Below the pieces are notes generated by a model that worked only from the letters and a program-made list of their open reading frames with translations, had not been told where the DNA came from and searched no databases. A program made the position numbers and the translations under genes. From Telmatactis stephensoni (lineage: Eukaryota > Cnidaria > Anthozoa > Actiniaria > Isophelliidae), in assembly GCA_029948255.1 (NCBI GenBank), contig JALIZF010001638.1:434001-498000 (forward strand): 64,000 bases of DNA, read 5' to 3'. Positions 1 through 11,015 of the stretch are shown here, piece by piece; positions within the stretch are counted from its first letter, which is position 1; every line of letters begins with the position of its first letter.

Positions 1-216
1 GTGAAGATATCGATAGGCTTCTATAAATCCAACAGTGTCTCTATAGTCCAAAGTTTGATCTTCATCATCAGCTCCATTTATTAAGATTTGATAGACCGTT
101 TCCTCATCTACTAGTCCTACATTTTCTTGCTTTAACGACTGGCATACATAACGAGCAAGCATTCGATTTGATTCCTTGTGTTGTTGAGACAAGAAACTTT
201 CTTCAGGACAGCTCAT
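1..216 (-). CDS. N-terminal coding exon of an unrecognised gene, cut by the window edge
   Basis: Read on the minus strand, an ATG at 216 opens 72 codons that run off the window without a stop. The peptide begins MSCPEESFLSQQHKESN and ends near GFIEAYRYLH. An in-frame TGA lies about 39 bases upstream of the ATG, which supports this as the start. The peptide is acidic and looks alpha-helical (for example VDEETVYQILINGADDEDQ), with no signal peptide or membrane segment. I do not recognise the family. The open frame, balanced composition and start context suggest a real first coding exon, but the rest of the gene is outside the window. Confidence 0.5.
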   Translation of the reverse strand, partial: MSCPEESFLSQQHKESNRMLARYVCQSLKQENVGLVDEETVYQILINGADDEDQTLDYRDTVGFIEAYRYLH

Positions 217-1309
217 CTTGACTTCCCTTGTAGTTCTCTCTAAGACTCAAAAGTGAGTGGCCTAGCTCTTCGCTGAACTGAAATTTTTGTACCGTTTTTA
301 GGACGTTTTTCGGTCGTGTGAAGATTTTATAACGGCCCAAATTCTTTAGCCAATTATGCAAGAATCGGCCTGATGGTAAACAATACTTTTGCGGGTGGCT
401 GAATCGAACACAATAGACGCTTAAGCGTGGTGCGTGCATAGTTAAAACTACCAATTCGTTCTTTTGTTTGAAATTCCGAAAACGTTGCTCGGTTGCTGCG
501 CAACGGAGTTCTCAGTATTACGTTTGTTCCTCGGTCGCACTTAACTCAGACGCACCGGAAAGAATTTCATTTGTTTTTCTGCTCCGAAATATTTGTTTGG
601 TTGCTGCGCAATGGAGTTTTCAATCCTGCAAGCGGATCGCCGGCGCGTGACACCCTGGACGCTGTTGTGTGACTCCCCTTGCAGCACCATCGCGTGACAT
701 CCCCTCTATCGGGGGCGTGACTTCCCCCTTACACCGGCGGGCGCCGCCTTGCACCTCCTGCACCTGATGCAGAACTCTCATTTGTATACTACTTGCATGG
801 CTGTTTTTATTGTTGAAGAAACGATTCGATCAGGCAGATAGTTCAATGAAATCGTCTCTTCATCGGGTATAGAGCGTTCTTCAAAAGCTTTTAGGTACAT
901 AGCATCTCCTTCGATTATAATTCCATCTATAGTTTCGGTTGTCCACGTACGTCAAAATATCGCACGAATTGGCACATAACAAAGCTGAAAGACTCATAAA
1001 AGCACACTGTCTTCATATAGAAATATCGTTAAAACGACAATCACCTTGATGAATACTCCCACGAGCGAAAAAAGCAGAATTTAACATGATAAACTTCGCA
1101 ACCTACCTTTGTAAAAGACGTTCAGAAACGAAGAGAGCCCACGTGGCTGACACAGCTCATGTCAGTAGTTAACTACCGCTGCTGATTAGATAATATAGGT
1201 ATACTGCAGGCGCAAAATCATCCATCGCCATAAACTTGACGAGATTTACTTTGGCTTCAGATACTATCGTGCGACACAGGGACCCCAATAGTGTGCTGCT
1301 AAATTAAAT
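217..1309. other. Gene-free spacer with a short direct repeat
   Basis: I see no convincing gene here. A 20-base sequence, GGTTGCTGCGCAACGGAGTT at 491-510, recurs with one change at 599-618. A GC-rich patch at about 640-760 repeats the word GCGTGAC several times. Short open frames in this stretch have no recognisable protein similarity. Confidence 0.5.
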
Positions 1310-1727
1310 TAAATTGAATAAGAATAAATTAAATAGCTAAGTTATTTAAAGCTTGCTTAAATCCATCATAAGACTTAGATTCAATTACTGGCTTATTGAG
1401 TGTATTCCAAACCCTTATGGTTCTAGCAAATTAAAAAAACTATATTTGTACAAATTTCTATGTGAGGAGGGTTGAATAAACTTTTTAGCGCTATACTGAC
1501 GTGTTATTCTTTCTTTGGGCTTAATATAGTCAGGTACCTTAAGGCCTATTATATTATTTACAGCTTTCCACACAAGGTGGAGCGGTCTAGCATTTAATCT
1601 GCGTCTCTGGAGCGAGGTCCAGTCAAGCTCTTTTAATAGGTTAGAGACCACCCCGGGACTTCTAGAGTAACAGGATTGGACCCAACGGGCTGCCCTACGT
1701 TGAACTTTTTCAATTTCCAGTGGATTT
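1310..1727 (-). mobile_element. 3' end of a CR1-like LINE, decayed
   Basis: The minus strand encodes the C-terminal end of a non-LTR retrotransposon polyprotein. The diagnostic string IEKVQRRAARWVQSCY lies near 1675-1725, and after a frameshift near 1430 the usual tail ARTIRVWNTLNKP is followed by a stop near 1330. The end runs into an A/T-rich TTAAATT repeat typical of such 3' tails. Reverse-transcriptase catalytic motifs are absent, so this is a 5'-truncated, frameshifted relic. Confidence 0.75.
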
Positions 1728-1774
1728 CTCAAGTGGAGAAAATTGGCGACGAAGACCTCAAGAAACACATTTGG
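1728..1774 (+). pseudogene. 47-bp fragment of the BTB gene coding sequence
   Basis: Positions 1728-1774 are identical, over 47 bases and on the same strand, to positions 3545-3591 inside the BTB-BACK gene (the codons for QVEKIGDEDLKKHIW). The fragment abuts the LINE relic directly. It is too short to act as a gene and looks like filler DNA copied during a rearrangement or retrotransposition event. Confidence 0.8.
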
Positions 1775-2631
1775 TGATCGCGTGGTCACTAAGCTGACAT
1801 GCGCATGCAAGTTATTACTGGACTCTCTTTCTCCGCGAGTCCTGGAGCGGCAAGAAAGAGAGTCTGGGACTGGACTAAGCGAGCCTGAGCGAGCGGAGCA
1901 AGGCAGCGATCCTATTTCAGTAGCTAGCTAAAATCGAGATTTGGATACGACCACAATGCTTAGCGAATGTCGTAAAAAACAATAGATTTCTTTGTTCTTG
2001 CTATCCCACAATGCAAAATTACTAATTACCACCATGCTTTGCGAGCCTAGAATATAAAAACTCGTGGTCTGCGTCTTCTCGTCGTTGAGTGTCAACTGAT
2101 TACTTCATGTAATGCTTTGAAAACGCTTCCATATGCTATTATATTCAATTCATTATATTACAATTTCTTATACTATCTTTCGAAGTAATAATTACGGTAA
2201 AAAATAGCTTAAATAGTTCATCTGGTGCCTTACCCTGCGAGCAGAGTCCCCCTTTACCTACTCTGCTCGCAGGGTACTGGTGCCTTTAAATTGCCTTGAA
2301 TCACCTCGTGCTTTTCGCATCTTCACGACAGATCTAATGTTATCAAGATTTAGTTTCAAATAGAGGGCAAAGGGCATACAATGGCGTGAAAGACAAGATA
2401 ATAATTATAACGTAATAGTTTGTCACTATTTTCAAAAAAGCTAAAGGTACTAGTGACATGTAAAATGAGGTATTTGAAAACAAAATATATTCCAGTTCTT
2501 TGGAAATATTTTTTGCATATTCTGTATTAATCATGCATTTCATTTCGCGCTTCGATTTCTGAAGTGAACAACCTTGAGCAATCGGTTTATTGTATAAGGA
2601 AACACAATATTAGGCAGTACTCACTAAATGT
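1775..2631. other. Gene-free stretch with a perfect hairpin
   Basis: No coding signal was found. TACCCTGCGAGCAGAGT at 2231-2247 is mirrored at 2260-2276 around a 12-base loop, the footprint of a palindromic element. A looser hairpin lies near 1821-1875. Confidence 0.6.
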
Positions 2632-2777
2632 CAATTAGGCTAGTAATAGATATATGGTGATCCCAACTAAGATTATTTGACAATTCCACACCTAAGTAAG
2701 GGTGGTGTGTTACCACAGGAATCCCCTCTACTTCATAAGACAAACTAATGGGAAAAGCAGCCCTAGTAAATCGCATT
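2632..2777 (-). mobile_element. CR1-like LINE reverse-transcriptase fragment
   Basis: The minus strand reads HPYLGVELSNNLSWDHHI, the YLGV...LSW..H motif that lies C-terminal to the reverse-transcriptase core of CR1/Jockey-type LINEs. Orientation and order match the LINE end at 1310-1727, so both may derive from one element with about 850 bp of unrelated DNA between. Its upstream side is cut at the MITE starting at 2777. Confidence 0.7.
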
Positions 2778-2931
2778 AGAGTGATTTTCACCGGACTGTG
2801 AAACAATTACTAATAGTCAGTGTTTAATAGTGTCTAATAGTTGTATTGCAACAAAAGAAAACAATGGGTGCAGAGTCTATTAGTGTCTATTAGCTTAGTA
2901 ACTATTTCACAGTCCGGTGAAAATCACTCTA
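2777..2931. mobile_element. MITE with TA target duplication
   Basis: GAGTGATTTTCACCGGACTG near 2779 is mirrored by CAGTCCGGTGAAAATCACTC ending near 2929. TA sits on both outer sides. The inverted arms are about 35 bp and the interior is non-coding. TA duplications are typical of Tc1/mariner-type elements. Confidence 0.8.
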
Positions 2932-3069
2932 TACTACAACTACCAGAATGCTTTGTCTACTTTCTTTTGTAAAATAATTAGTGACAATTGTTTTGCTATT
3001 CTCAAAAGGGAATAAAAATCTGAATAAGAAAGAAAATTCGTAGAGCATTCTGGTACGTAGTTGTAGTAA
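2932..3069. mobile_element. Second hairpin MITE, directly adjoining the first
   Basis: TACTACAACTACCAGAATGCT near 2933 is mirrored by AGCATTCTGGTACGTAGTTG near 3047-3065, giving arms of roughly 22 bp with small mismatches. The element ends about 60 bp before the BTB start codon, so it may lie in the promoter or 5' leader. Confidence 0.7.
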
Positions 3070-3129
3070 AATGACGCCATCATGCAAATGGCCTATTTCT
3101 TGTCTAAACCGCGTCATTAAGAGAGGAAG

Positions 3130-4203
3130 ATGAACCCTTCCAACTGGCAAACGAAACTGTCTACTGTCAGAGAACGTACTGGGTACGCGTTCAACAAGTC
3201 CTTGTTCTGTGATGTCAAGTTCTCGGTGGTAGACTCGAATGGAGTTCAGGCATTTGTTCCTGCCAATAAGTACATGTTGTCTGTAAGCAGTCCTGTGTTT
3301 GAAGCCATGTTTTATGGCGAGTTAGCCGAGAGTAAACGGCCAAGTATCGAGCTACCAGACTGCACGAAGGAAGGACTACAAGAACTACTTCGTTATGTGT
3401 ATACAGATGAAGTCAAGTTAACCGGAAGTAACTGCATGGAAGTGCTTTACCTTGCCGAGAAGTACATGATGCCATTTCTGATGGAGAAGTGCAAGAAGTA
3501 TCTCAAGGAGAATGTTGGTCCAGATGATGTGTTGAGTGTCTTACCTCAAGTGGAGAAAATTGGCGACGAAGACCTCAAGAAACACATTTGGGGTATTGTT
3601 GATGTTGAAACTGCTCTCACCGTATCATCAGAGCCATTTTTGAATATGTCTCGAGAAATGTTGTGTCAAATTGTTGTTCGTGATACTCTGAATATAAAAG
3701 AATTGGATCTTTTCCGAGCAGTTGATCTGTGGGCTGAAACGAAAGCAAAAGAGCAAGGCATAGAAATCAATGGGAAAACTAAACGATCGATTCTTGGAGA
3801 AGAGGTGATCAGACAGATTCGATTTCCCTTGATGAAGCAAAAGGAGATTGCTGAAGTCGTCATTCCATGTGACATTCTCGAGAAAAATGAATTGAAAGAA
3901 TTGTTTCAGATCATGCATGAGGTTGTCCCAGCAACACATATGTTTAATACCAAGGGAAGGTCACCCACGCCTGGCTCTCTTTTGATTCCAAGAGTACGAT
4001 TTAACACTATATGTTTTTATTTCGCTTTGTCCTACAGTGGTAATTCTAAAGACGCGATTTCCTTTTCAGTGAATAAAGCTGTATTTCTCGTTGCTGTACA
4101 AATGTATGGTAGTCAAGGCTCAAGTTATAATGTTGAATTAAGAATCCATCAAAATGACCAAACCATTTCACAATTATCTTCCTCTTTCCTTACTGACATA
4201 TGA
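3130..4203 (+). CDS. BTB-BACK protein, BTBD6-like, with a cut-short PHR domain
   Basis: A single-exon open frame of 357 residues. Residues about 15-125 form a BTB/POZ domain (FCDVKFSVVDSNG, ANKYMLSVSSPVFEAMFYG, LLRYVYTDEV). Residues about 130-265 match the BACK helical region. From about 280 a PHR-type beta domain begins (NSKDAISFSVNKAVFLVAVQ). Proteins of the BTBD1/2/3/6 family normally act as substrate adaptors for cullin-3 ubiquitin ligases, with BTB binding the cullin and PHR the substrate. Here only about 75 residues of the usual 150-residue PHR domain remain before TGA, so substrate binding may be impaired or a spliced exon may supply the rest. The start is supported by matching upstream sequence at the paralogue at 14741. 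Two MITEs lie just upstream. Confidence 0.8.
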   Translation: MNPSNWQTKLSTVRERTGYAFNKSLFCDVKFSVVDSNGVQAFVPANKYMLSVSSPVFEAMFYGELAESKRPSIELPDCTKEGLQELLRYVYTDEVKLTGSNCMEVLYLAEKYMMPFLMEKCKKYLKENVGPDDVLSVLPQVEKIGDEDLKKHIWGIVDVETALTVSSEPFLNMSREMLCQIVVRDTLNIKELDLFRAVDLWAETKAKEQGIEINGKTKRSILGEEVIRQIRFPLMKQKEIAEVVIPCDILEKNELKELFQIMHEVVPATHMFNTKGRSPTPGSLLIPRVRFNTICFYFALSYSGNSKDAISFSVNKAVFLVAVQMYGSQGSSYNVELRIHQNDQTISQLSSSFLTDI

Positions 4204-4528
4204 GTCGCGCTCATCGGGTTGCCACTTTCCGACAAAGTGTACAAACGTGTACAAACCGTTGCGATCATATGACAACCCGGCTTGCGAACGGAACTACTAA
4301 AATGGCTGATTCCTTTTTAAATCGTTTAAAAGCCGCTCAAGTTCGAAAGCGAGGTAAATCGCAGATATTAGAAAGCATTTCGCATCTCAAAAGCTCTTCT
4401 ATTGAAGATATTCTCGCTTCCGAATTTTCTGTGATATTTCCTACTTGGCATATTGTCCCTTCGATGAGTGTCCATGAGTTTTCTCCTTTGTCCCATACAG
4501 CGATATGTATTCTATTTGCTCCGTATTA

Positions 4529-4735
4529 ACTAGAGAAAACTCTTAAAACTCTTAAAACTCATTTGTTTAAATTAGCTTTTAATTTGTAATAGTTCTTAAT
4601 TGTTTAGCTTATTATTATAATTTTTTCCTTGATTTCTTTTCCTTTAGCGCTTAGAGCAGTTCTATATAGGCGCTATATAAATAATAATAATAATCATTAT
4701 CATCATCATCATCATTATTATTATTGTGTTTATTT
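4529..4735 (+). mobile_element. 3' tail of a CR1/L2-like LINE
   Basis: After a stop near 4530 the plus strand reads LEKTLKTLKTHLFKLAFNL and stops, the usual last residues of CR1/L2 polyproteins. It is followed by a GCGCTATATAAATAAT tail and ATA/ATC microsatellite repeats to about 4735. Only the extreme 3' end was inserted, as is normal for 5'-truncated LINEs. Confidence 0.75.
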
Positions 4736-4833
4736 CAAACTTTCACTTTGTTTACAAGTGTTGTTCGTAGTGAAACTGCGGATTACGATAATCTGGGCAA
4801 TTTCCTATTATATATTTCAAATAGACTGATGCT

Positions 4834-5502
4834 TCATTTATGACTATGAAGGGCTTTCACTATTTCGCAGTTTTGTGCGATTACCCATTTTTGACATTTT
4901 CTAATCACGTTCATACTATCAGAGAGTCCTACATTCTTTAACTTGTCTTTCAGTTCTTTATGATACCCCGATAGAAAATCAAACACTACATTAACTTGAA
5001 TAACATTATAACCGGGATACAATCTCTTTAAGCTTGACCTTAAATCAGCATATTTCTCTGTTTTCAATTTGTCTCGTTCTTGAATCTGTCCAACATTACA
5101 TACAGTTCCTTCAAATATAAGCCATTGACGTTCTTTCTTGTTGCATATAGTGATGTCAGGTCTGTTTGCACCATCCTTAGGAACGACGTCTAAGTGCAGG
5201 GGAATGTTCCATAGTACCTTCACTTCTTTAGTCTCGACACAACATTTGGGTTGTTGTTCTCTGTACCAAGGTATCGTTTGGTGTTCTTCATTATTGGGGA
5301 TTCCAAGTGCCTTTAAAATCGCATAGTACACTGGACGGAGCATTCGATCGTGACGCACTGTGTACAGCGTTTGCGCGATGGCAGAGCAGCTGCACATTAT
5401 GTGTGGTACTGTTTCCTTCTTGACATGACAGAAACTGCATAACAAATCTTCTCCTCCACTTTGAACTTTCTTTGCATTGTAGACTTTAGTTGTGATTAAC
5501 TG

Positions 5503-5503
<1 letters not shown>
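4834..5503 (-). mobile_element. LINE fragment with restriction-like endonuclease domain
   Basis: The minus strand holds about 220 codons ending in TGA... the frame opens beside the microsatellite at 5504 and closes at 4834. A zinc-binding motif CSFCHVKKETVPHIMCSC (CCHC pattern) is followed by a restriction-like endonuclease core with RPDITICNKKERQWLIFEG, where Asp and Glu match the PD...E metal-binding pattern. This is the C-terminal end of R2/NeSL-style LINEs, which cut target DNA with such an endonuclease. The reverse transcriptase is missing. The frame has no internal stop, which suggests a fairly recent insertion or a domesticated piece. Confidence 0.75.
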
Positions 5504-5543
<40 letters not shown>

Positions 5544-5547
5544 GTTA

Positions 5548-5601
<54 letters not shown>

Positions 5602-5602
5602 T
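5504..5602. repeat. TTA trinucleotide microsatellite
   Basis: Nearly uninterrupted TTA repeats of about 95 bases flank the truncated end of the LINE fragment. Confidence 0.95.
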
Positions 5603-5669
5603 CTTGATTTTCTTGTCATACACTGTTAATACTGTACTATCTGGCCTATTTGCGCCATCCTCGCATACA

Positions 5670-5936
5670 TATAGCTATTTCAATTAACCGTTGTCGCTGA
5701 AAAAGCCTAAAGGCTAAAGCCTTTCAAATAACTTTTGTGTACTAACCAACTTCTCCGTAGGTTATCTGAGAAATTAACTGAAGGAATATGTGTCCAAGTT
5801 GTAGAATTTGCAAGCATACAGTGAGTTTTTTATTCGGTAATGATGTCACGGCGATAAAATTTTTTCATGATTCCGCTCTCAAAGCTTTAGGCTTTAGGCT
5901 TTTTTCAGCGACAACGTTAATTGAATTAGCTATATA
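5670..5936. mobile_element. Hairpin MITE of about 267 bp
   Basis: CAATTAACCGTTGTCGCTGA near 5681 is mirrored near 5908-5928, with arms of about 57 bp carrying AAAGCCTAAAGGCT-like sequence. The interior contains a tiny open frame (MCPSCRICKHT) followed by a good donor, but this lies inside the MITE loop and is probably chance. Confidence 0.75.
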
Positions 5937-6019
5937 CAAATTCTCTAGGTGCTGTTGGTGGCGCAAAAACGTGAAGTCATTTGCTTAGCTTTACGTAGTT
6001 GCTGGTTTTGATTTTTCAG

Positions 6020-8589
6020 ATGCAAACGCTAACAACTGCTGTAAATTCAAATACCACCCAAAGTGCCTTGCCAGCAATGCCATCTTCTACAGGCCTCTCC
6101 GGTCCAGAAGCTCTTCCCGAGTTTATCAAGAAGTTTCAGAAATGCCTTGTGGAAGCATTGTCTGGTGAAGATCCAACCAGTGTAAGAAGTTTCGCATTTC
6201 TAAAATAAAGTATAAGTGATACATAGACCTGCTAGGTGTATCACAGACACATTCCTTGCAAGTATTCTTGATTATTATATGGCTAGATAATTTCCTGAAT
6301 TCTGATTGGCTAACGCATGGTCTGTATTTTGCCATATCAGGACCGCTGTCCCGGACGAAAAGAAAAATTTGCGTTTGGCAATTGTTTTAGCGGGACTTCT
6401 CAAAGCCATATAATAAATAAGTTATTAACCTCGTTTGCTCGGTTAATAACCCTAATAATGTTTCCGTTTGCATTTTTTAGGTCAACGCGGTTATTCAATT
6501 GGACAGAGTTTTAAAGGACAAACCAAACACTCCTTTGGTGGCCATTAGAATAGACCTTTTGAACAGTCTGTGTTTGAAAAAAAATCTACCTGTTCTTGGG
6601 GCAAAAGCGGAGGTGAAAAGGATAATACAGCAGTTAAACATTGGTAATATTCTCAATATCAATTCCTTTATGTGACTGCATGAGCTTGGTGGTTTCTTTA
6701 CAAAAGGGTGCAAAAACGAAAAAAAAAACCCAGCTTCACGCTATGTATTACTTCTATATTGTGATAACAAAACAATTTACACGAAAGAATTGACATTATT
6801 TGACTGCATTTCGTGGTTGCACGTTGTACGATTTTAGGGTTTGCATTCTAGTTAGACTCCATTCCATTTAAAGCTATATGGTAAAGCTTCGCTACTATTG
6901 ATAAAATATATTGTGATCTTTATATAGCGAGTATGAATATTTTGTTTGCTACACGTCTGTCATGTTGGGTTTGTATACAACAATGGCGTTATCAATGACG
7001 AAGACACAATTTTGTAACATGGGATTGAAATCAAGATCCACACCAATGAAGCCAGAGGTTTGGAGTTGTTGCCTTCAAGCCATAGCAAAAGGAATTTTGA
7101 ATCTCACAGTTTTTTAGATTTTTTGACATTTGAAACCCACAATTCTATATTTTGTAATATCCATTCATTGTCATAGATTTATCATTTTTCATCTTTCAGG
7201 AAAGACATACTTGGAGCAAAGATTCTACTCGCCTAGCAAACAGAGAGTAACCACAAAGGGATCTGTTGCGATTTTTCAGGGCTATTTTGATAAGGAAGTG
7301 GTATCTACTCTGAGAAAAGGTGACTTCCACAAGGAGTTCTTTTGTTTCAAGCATGAATCAATCAATCATTCAGATTAAAAAATTACTACCCTCCTTGGAA
7401 ACTGTGAAAAAAGCGGTTATTTGACTTTAGAATAACGTATTCACTAATTAAATAACCATATGCAATAGCAACCTTAACCAAAAATAGGATCTGTAACCTT
7501 AAGAGATATTTCTCAATGGCAATGATTTCTTTAAACAGCTTCCAAAGGCACTATACTTCCTTCCACATCACCAGACTGCCTTGTCGGCACTCAAGATGTG
7601 AGTGGTAAGCATATACTTTATTTATTTCATCATGCCTCCTTAACGCTACAAATAGGGTATGATAGTTTATGAAATGATTGGCTGCATGAATAGTGAAACG
7701 GGCGCGGCCTATATTTCTTTTGACAATTGCGCTATTTTTGCTAAAACAATTGCAAACTCGGAGGCTGTTTTATCAATAGGCAGCCCTGGCTATTCACTTA
7801 TAGATAGCTTTTTAAAGGAATCCATCTGTAGATAATTTGATTTTAAACCTGTTCTTTTTTATTATTGTTGGTTTTTCTCCCGGGGAGGCTCGACTTGAAA
7901 CATTCGTCTACTCTAGACGTTAAACGCAATAAACAAAGGCCGTCCTAGTGTAAAAATCTCTAGCCTGTGAACAGGCTCTCTGGGGTAGGGGGAGGGGAAG
8001 GGAAGAGAAAGGAGAAGGGGAGGGGAGGGGAGGGGAGGGGAGGAGGCGGGAAGAGGGGAAAGGGGAGAGCCTGTAAGCATCCTTTGGAGAAAACCGTTCC
8101 TGATACCAGAATCTGGTATCAGACTCTGATTGGTCAATTTTTGATTGACGGTCACGGATGATCGAAGAAAAGGCAAAGACAATCAAGAAAGATTGTAAAC
8201 AGTTCGAAGAATGAACAAGAAGAACTCTGTATCAAGAGAAATGAATAAAAGCTGTTTACTTGGAGATGAAGACGATATAAATGAACGTAAAAGCGACGAA
8301 TGCAATGCAGAACTTGTCTATGGGAGTGCAGAATTAAGTCCTCCAGGTATATTCCTGCTTGTCAACTACGATCTTCCACTAAGGATTTACTTGTTGAGCC
8401 ACCTTCCAGCCTTAAAACATATGGTGATAGGGCTTTTTCTATCTGTGCACCTAAGTTATGGAATAAGTTGCCTTATGATATAAGAAACAGCGTTAGTGTT
8501 GATAGCTTCAAAATTAAAGGCCTGCTTTCGGATTTTCGCTTCCACTTGACGGGAGCCATCTTTCGACGTCCATCCTACTTGCTGCCATG

Positions 8590-8621
<32 letters not shown>

Positions 8622-11015
8622 GATGATGATGATGGTACTTATTCCCTATTCCCTAGTGTTTATTTTTTTTAATTTTTGGCAGACATCATGCCTACTGACG
8701 AGAATGCTGATGACATACCATCTACAAGCGGTAAGTGATGTATTGTGTTTTGATAACTCTGTTATGCTGTACTATATGTACACACACACACCACAAACAC
8801 AAAATCAATAGATATATTACCTAATATTAATTATTTTTGACAGACGTCATGCCTACTGACAGTACTGATGATGATGCTGATGACATATCATCTCTAAGCG
8901 GTAAGTGGTATATTGTGTTTTCAATTTGGCCCTAATATGTGGTAAAACGTCCTTTGAAACTCACCTCGATTGCTATTGCAAGTAATAAGTTTCTAGAGGG
9001 TATTAATGGATCAATTTTTTGCCCTGAAATTGGCATTTCCATGACACAAGTTTCTATTCCATGAATGGGAAGCAGTTCTACTTTTTGGGAAACCATCTTG
9101 CAGATCTTGGAACAGAAAACTTAGGAAAGTTTCAATCCAAAATACGCCAGTTAACTGCGAACAATAAGCGTGCTTGTTCTTAATTTTTAATTTCCGCTAC
9201 ATTGCATATTATTTTTTGTTGTTATTGGTTGATAACTGCTCTCAGCTATTTAGAACTGAGAAATTGTTATACAGTTTGTGAACGTTTAACTGAATATTAT
9301 ACTATTTATGGTGGCCTGAAATATTAAACACAATCATTAATTGCAATAGATTCAAATACATTAATTTTGTCTCTTTGCAGAGAGAAAACAAGCAAGTAAA
9401 ACGAGCAAAAAGAATCCAGGTATATATAATGATAAGTCTATGACCCAGAGACTAACTGACATCTATAGAGTCGGATCTGAAAATATGCCAGAAACCTTAC
9501 AGACAACTTACTTATTCATCCGTGATGATGGGACCCACAATACAGTTACTATTATTTTTGTTTCTTGATTTGTTTGTTTGTTGTTTGTTTGTTTTACAGT
9601 GCGGAGGTCAAAGAAAAGAATGGTCTCGAATTTAGATGACCAGATTCATTCAGGGGTCATGGAAGGTAGATTATTAAATCAATGTATATACTTATGGGAG
9701 CAGGGTTCGTACGCCTCTTGGAAATCCTGGAAAATCTTGCATTTTTATTTTCTCCATGGAAAGCTTTTTGTACTTTGAATATCTTAGTATGGGCATTTGA
9801 GGATGACACTAAGAAATATTTATGTGTAACTGAACTACTAGCTATGTATACAGTGTTGATCTAATTGAAGGGGTGGCAAATAAAATGATAACATTATGAG
9901 GGGAATCTGTGGGTTTTAAGGGATTTTTATATCTCTTCTGGGCTCTGTTTTTATAGTAATCAAAAAGAGTTAACAGCATTTAGAGCATTTATCATAGAAA
10001 ATATCCTGTAATAATTTTTGATTTGATCTTTGTATTTCTCAAATGAATTACTAAACATTGACGTCCATTTTTTTTAACCTGTAGGAGAAGCAGTAGGTAG
10101 GAGTGGGGAGGGGATTGGAGGAGGGACTTGGGATCAAGCTAAGGACAATTATCACTTAGCACTAACTGACCACATGCTAACCGTGCGTGATACTTGTACA
10201 TATATCATCTTAGTTTATTTTGAAATTACAGGTAACATTTTTTTTTAAATTAGACTTTTTGGGTGTTTCAGCTTTGAAGTATGTTATACTATTGATAACC
10301 AGGCTCAGTTTAGTTTTTGTTCTTCTTCAGACCGAAGAAACACAAGGGCTTCCAAACGACTGGGTATGTCTGGAGACTACACTTGTTTTTAATTAACCTG
10401 TTAAATGCGCATTACTGTATCGCTCTCTATTGCACCCCAATTCTATTGTGTTATTTTGATGTTGTTCGACTATCACCCTGGAGGGCGGGGGTGTACACCC
10501 ATATATTTGCTATACTGGTATTTGCCGCTGGATAGGGTATGGTTTTTGGCCCTCCTGTCTTAAACAGGGTATACATTTTACTCAAATTTGTCTTAAACAG
10601 GATCTATAACTTTGACGAGATCAAAATATATAATTATCAAAATTCATATATTCAAAATACACAAAAAGTGCTTCCTCGGGCATTTTTTGTCTTAGCACGC
10701 AACAAATCGGAATCGAAGGACGAGGCTAGAGCCGATTTTCTTCTGTTTTGTCTGGAACTGGGTATGTTTTTTCACTTTCGAGTGTCTTAAACAGGATCAG
10801 GTTTCTAGAACTCCGGCGGCACACCCCTATCCAAAACCACCACCACCATCACCACCACCCCCGGGACTATCACTAATAGACTTTGCTGCATGGGTTAATA
10901 AAAAGGAAACAAATTTGGCACGTGTGTATGTATCATTTGAACTTTGATTGATTAATGTTTTGTTGTATTATTTTACAAAACAGCCAGCAAGAACAGAGCA
11001 GTATTTCACAAATAA
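6020..11015 (+). CDS. Unrecognised 11-exon gene with almost uniform phase-1 exons
   Basis: Proposed exons: 6020-6181, 6481-6643, 7200-7319, 7539-7604, 8683-8730, 8844-8900, 9381-9419, 9600-9665, 10085-10231, 10331-10363, 10984-11015. All have GT/AG borders and the frame stays open for 310 residues. Exons 1-3 give a helical region (IKKFQKCLVEALSGEDPTS, KAEVKRIIQQL) and a basic stretch. Exons 5 and 6 are acidic and similar to each other (both contain MPTD and end in a Ser-rich run). Exons 7-8 are rich in Lys and Ser. Every junction from exon 2 onward is phase 1. The ATG at 6020 directly follows CAG, so a non-coding first exon may lie upstream. A LINE relic sits in intron 4. An ATTAAA lies near 11093. 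No family recognised; exon 9 and the last exon are the least certain. Confidence 0.5.
6276..6318. repeat. Dispersed repeat shared with 21655-21696
   Basis: ATATGGCTAGATAATTTCCT followed by GAATTCTG and TGGCTAACGCA occurs here and again at 21655-21696, near-identical over about 42 bp. The flanking sequence differs, so these are two pieces of one repeat family, one in an intron of the unknown gene and one in an SLC16 intron. Confidence 0.8.
7967..8070. repeat. Purine-rich GGGGA repeat
   Basis: A strongly strand-asymmetric G/A tract, mostly GGGGAGGGGA units, within an intron. The open frames reported by simple translation on either strand are products of this low-complexity tract. Confidence 0.8.
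8330..8640 (+). mobile_element. CR1/L2-like LINE end inside intron 4 of the unknown gene
   Basis: The plus strand reads KDLLVEPPSSLKTYGDRAFS followed by APKLWNKLPYDIRNSVSVDS and FKIK, the standard C-terminal segment of CR1/L2 polyproteins. The copy ends in an ATG microsatellite (8587-8635). Only the 3' end is present. Confidence 0.85.

Noticed and set aside
4200..4529. 109-residue open frame after the first BTB gene
   Set aside because: No recognisable family, low-quality composition, and it overlaps the BTB stop and runs into a LINE tail; probably a chance frame.
5761..5820. Possible first exon encoding MCPSCRICKHT with a GTGAGT donor
   Set aside because: It lies in the loop of a hairpin MITE (5670-5936) and would join to the next exon only by chance.
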